A stretch of DNA of 64,000 nt from Prostheceraeus crozeri (lineage: Eukaryota > Platyhelminthes > Polycladida > Euryleptidae), in assembly GCA_907163375.1 (NCBI GenBank), contig CAJQUW010007128.1, positions 1 to 64,000 on the forward strand, in the 5' to 3' direction. Within the stretch, counting starts at the first letter, position 1. Each line of letters begins with the position of its first letter. The notes beneath the pieces were generated by a model that searched no databases, was not told the origin of the DNA, and saw only the letters and a program-made list of their open reading frames with translations. The position numbers were made by a program, and so were the translations under genes. Below, one piece after another: positions 62,242-64,000 of the stretch.

Positions 62242-62560
62242 TTATTCAATTAGTTGTTCACTTTCGTCGACTGAAGTATACCTATCATGCTCATTGACCT
62301 GAACACCATAAAAACTAGTAGGAAAGGATTTTTCCTGCTCAGTCTCAAGATGGCAGTTCGTTTCACGAACAAGCGTTGCGGGCTTTCTATCGTACTTTTC
62401 TGGTCGTCCATGCAATTGCCAACATTCTGTTTTTGCATGTCCCTTTCTCTTACAGTGTTCACATTCTATTTTCCATCTTGGCGTTTCTCGTTTTCTCATA
62501 TCTTCTGGCTGTTTGTTTTTATTGTCATATTGCCTGTTGTCTTCATAATATTTTTCCTGT
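62242..62560 (-). pseudogene. Gypsy gag, nucleocapsid zinc knuckle
   Basis: WKIECEHCKRKGHAKTECWQ is a CX2CX4HX4C zinc knuckle, the RNA-binding module at the end of Gag. A Tyr/Lys-rich linker precedes it. It lies between the SCAN-like capsid region and the protease region on the same strand. Broken. Confidence 0.8.
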
Positions 62561-62568
62561 CTTTTGTC

Positions 62569-63328
62569 TTAATGATATTTTTCTGCACTTCTTGTGTAAT
62601 AGTTTCTTGGCTTTTCATAATGGTAATACGACCGTGGCTTTTTATGCGTCAATTCGTATTGATCGGCGATTCTTGCTGCTTCGGTTATGTTTTGTGGCAT
62701 TCTCTCATCTAAATATACTTTGATTTGTGGGCTCAAACAGTTCTTAAATTCTTCGATGAGGATGACATTTCGTAGTTTCTCAAACGTATCGGCGTTTTCG
62801 GCTTTCGTCCACTTATCAAATAAGACTTCTTTATCTTTGGCAAATTGTAAATGATTTTGCTCTTTCATTCTTTTCCATGAACGGAATTTCTGTCGGTAGG
62901 CTTCTGGCACCAACTCATATGCTTCAAGGATTACTTGTTTTACCTTTTCATAATCTTTGGCATCGCCATTAGGTAAGGCTGCATACGCCTTTTGCGCTTT
63001 ACCAGTTAAAACTGTCTGCATCAGGAAGGTCCATTTTTCTTTTGGCCAGTTTGCCGTTTCAGCAACCCTCTCAAAACACAGGAAAAATTGTTCCACGTCT
63101 CTTTCGGAAAACTTTGGAACTATAGATGCATTTTCTTTTAATGATGCCTCTGATTTTCTTTTTCAGTTTCTGCTTTTGTTCTTATTCTCTCTAGTTCAAT
63201 TTCTCTTTGCATATTCATCTCTTTTTCTCTGAGTTCTCTTTCGGCCTCCCTTTGTTCTCTTCGTTCTTCTCGTTCTAATCGCTTTTCTTCTCGTTCTCGT
63301 TCTAATCGCTTTTCTTCCAATTCTCGTT
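62569..63328 (-). pseudogene. Gypsy gag, SCAN-like capsid region
   Basis: A highly charged Glu/Arg N-terminal tract (EEKRLEREREEKRLEREERR, EKEMNMQREIELERIRTKAE) leads to a helical capsid domain: WPKEKWTFLMQTVLTGKAQK, YEKVKQVILEAYELVPEAYR, FKNCLSPQIKVYLDERMPQN. The order and motifs are those of SCAN domains, which are known to derive from the capsid of Gmr1-like gypsy elements. Gag would form the particle shell. The start lies upstream of 63328 and is cut off by the R insertion. Broken. Confidence 0.8.
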
Positions 63329-64000
63329 AGTAGTAAGGAAGTGACAAACACCAGATAGCGCAAGATGGCCGCCATCGCTGACGTCCCCCCCCCTCTGGAA
63401 CGACAGAGGTTGTAGTCTGTCGTGGTGTGCCGGCCAGGTTGGTTCACGTTCGCAAAATGTTCGCTGACGTCCCCCCCCTCTGGAACGACAGAGTGTCGTG
63501 GTGGACTTGGGCGACCGCCAGGATTAGTCTTGAGGCTATAGTGTGTGATGTTTTTCGTGCAATCTGCTGAATGTTGGGTTGTAAAATGGGCTGTTTCGAG
63601 TGGAAGGAGTGCTCGGATGGGAAAACGGAGGCCAGATTCGGATTCGGCGTGAAATTCTGCATCGGTATGGTGAGTTTCAAGTCAATCGGAGAGAAAAATT
63701 TTCGCTGACGTCCCCCCCCCCTCTGGACAGCTCGCTTCGATTTTGGCTTCCACTGGACGGATTTTGTCGTGCGATAGCTCGTTTGAAAGCTAAGAGTGAG
63801 ACAAATTCAGTGAAAGAATCGGCTTGTTCCTATCTGTCTTTGTTTAGATGTGAGACGCCATTTAAGATTTTGGGACATTGGCGAAAAACGACAGAGTTAG
63901 AATTTGGGACGTTTTGGGCTCTAGCTTCAAAACGAAGCATCGGATTGGAAAACGGATTTCAGATTTGGAATCAGCGTGAAATTCTTTATCTGTATGGTGA
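63329..64000 (+). mobile_element. Element R, left terminus of a second copy
   Basis: Begins AGTAGTAAGGAAGTGACAAA and continues with the same G-run/GACGTC subrepeats as 4878-6232, inverted. It interrupts the gypsy gag region; the six bases before it are CTCGTT (63323-63328), the predicted target duplication if R integrates like a Polinton. The body lies beyond 64000. Confidence 0.65.

Larger units (their letters stand above)
39131..63328 (-). mobile_element. Gmr1-like Ty3/gypsy LTR retrotransposon carrying Polinton B
   Basis: On the minus strand: gag (SCAN-like capsid, zinc knuckle), protease region, [Polinton B insertion], integrase, reverse transcriptase, RNase H, 3' LTR. Integrase before reverse transcriptase is the order known for the Gmr1-like group of Ty3/gypsy. 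It entered the Polinton A polymerase gene at 39130; the likely duplication is CTCAG (39126-39130). The 5' LTR and the first part of gag are not in the window, because the second R copy begins at 63329. Broken, with several breaks. Confidence 0.85.

Noticed and set aside
4878-64000. One 58-kb element bounded by the inverted R repeats
   Set aside because: The ends point the wrong way: 6232 is a right end and 63329 a left end, so the repeats bound elements lying outside 6233-63328, not one inside.
63329-64000. Gypsy 5' LTR
   Set aside because: No similarity to the 3' LTR at 39131-39715; it matches the R terminus at 4878-6232 instead.

Overview
The window is animal repeat DNA. I recognise no host protein-coding gene, rRNA or tRNA gene. 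The element mix (two Polinton/adintovirus-type elements, a Gmr1-like Ty3/gypsy retrotransposon, a BEL/Pao remnant, two CR1-group LINEs, Tc1/mariner elements) fits an invertebrate metazoan, perhaps marine; I cannot place it further. Spliced-gene signals (GTAAGT donors, pyrimidine-AG acceptors) and AT-rich non-coding DNA rule out a bacterial source.

Layout. 1-6232: the right-hand end of an unclassified element, called R here, with small genes driven by TATATAAG boxes and a long repeat-built terminus ending CCTTACTACT. 6233-7029: palindromes and a CGTAGC minisatellite. 7030-9921: broken BEL/Pao remnant. 9922-18509: no genes, but one MITE, a pair of ~1 kb inverted repeats and small tandem repeats. 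18510-39130: Polinton A (TSD AATGCA on the left), cut by two LINEs (18815-22745 and 32615-36900). 39131-63328: a minus-strand Gmr1-like gypsy element inserted in the DNA-polymerase gene of Polinton A. 42907-61958: Polinton B, a nearly whole 19 kb element inserted in the gypsy protease region with a clean 6-bp duplication ATCAAA; it carries a mariner-type element (45655-47400) and a Tc1-type element (53250-54363). 63329-64000: the left end of a second R copy, inserted in the gypsy gag region. The nesting gives an order: Polinton A, then gypsy, then Polinton B and R, then the DNA transposons.

How the Polinton genes work together. Both carry an adenain-type protease, retroviral-type integrase, parvovirus-like phospholipase A2 protein, pX-like core protein, double-jelly-roll major capsid protein, a small amphipathic protein, a coiled-coil fibre-like protein, a zinc-finger protein and a protein-primed B-family DNA polymerase. 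B also shows the penton-type minor capsid gene and two packaging-type ATPases. This is the gene set of a virion-forming, integrating linear dsDNA virus, now fossil.

Most notable: an intein with LAGLIDADG endonuclease motifs in the polymerase of Polinton A, absent from Polinton B; short triloop hairpins placed on or beside the stop codons of Polinton genes; a terminal hairpin in the Polinton TIRs with a compensatory base-pair change between A and B; tRNA-like A/B boxes just upstream of ORF1 in both LINEs; and element R itself, with Polinton-like AGTAGTA ends but unknown genes.
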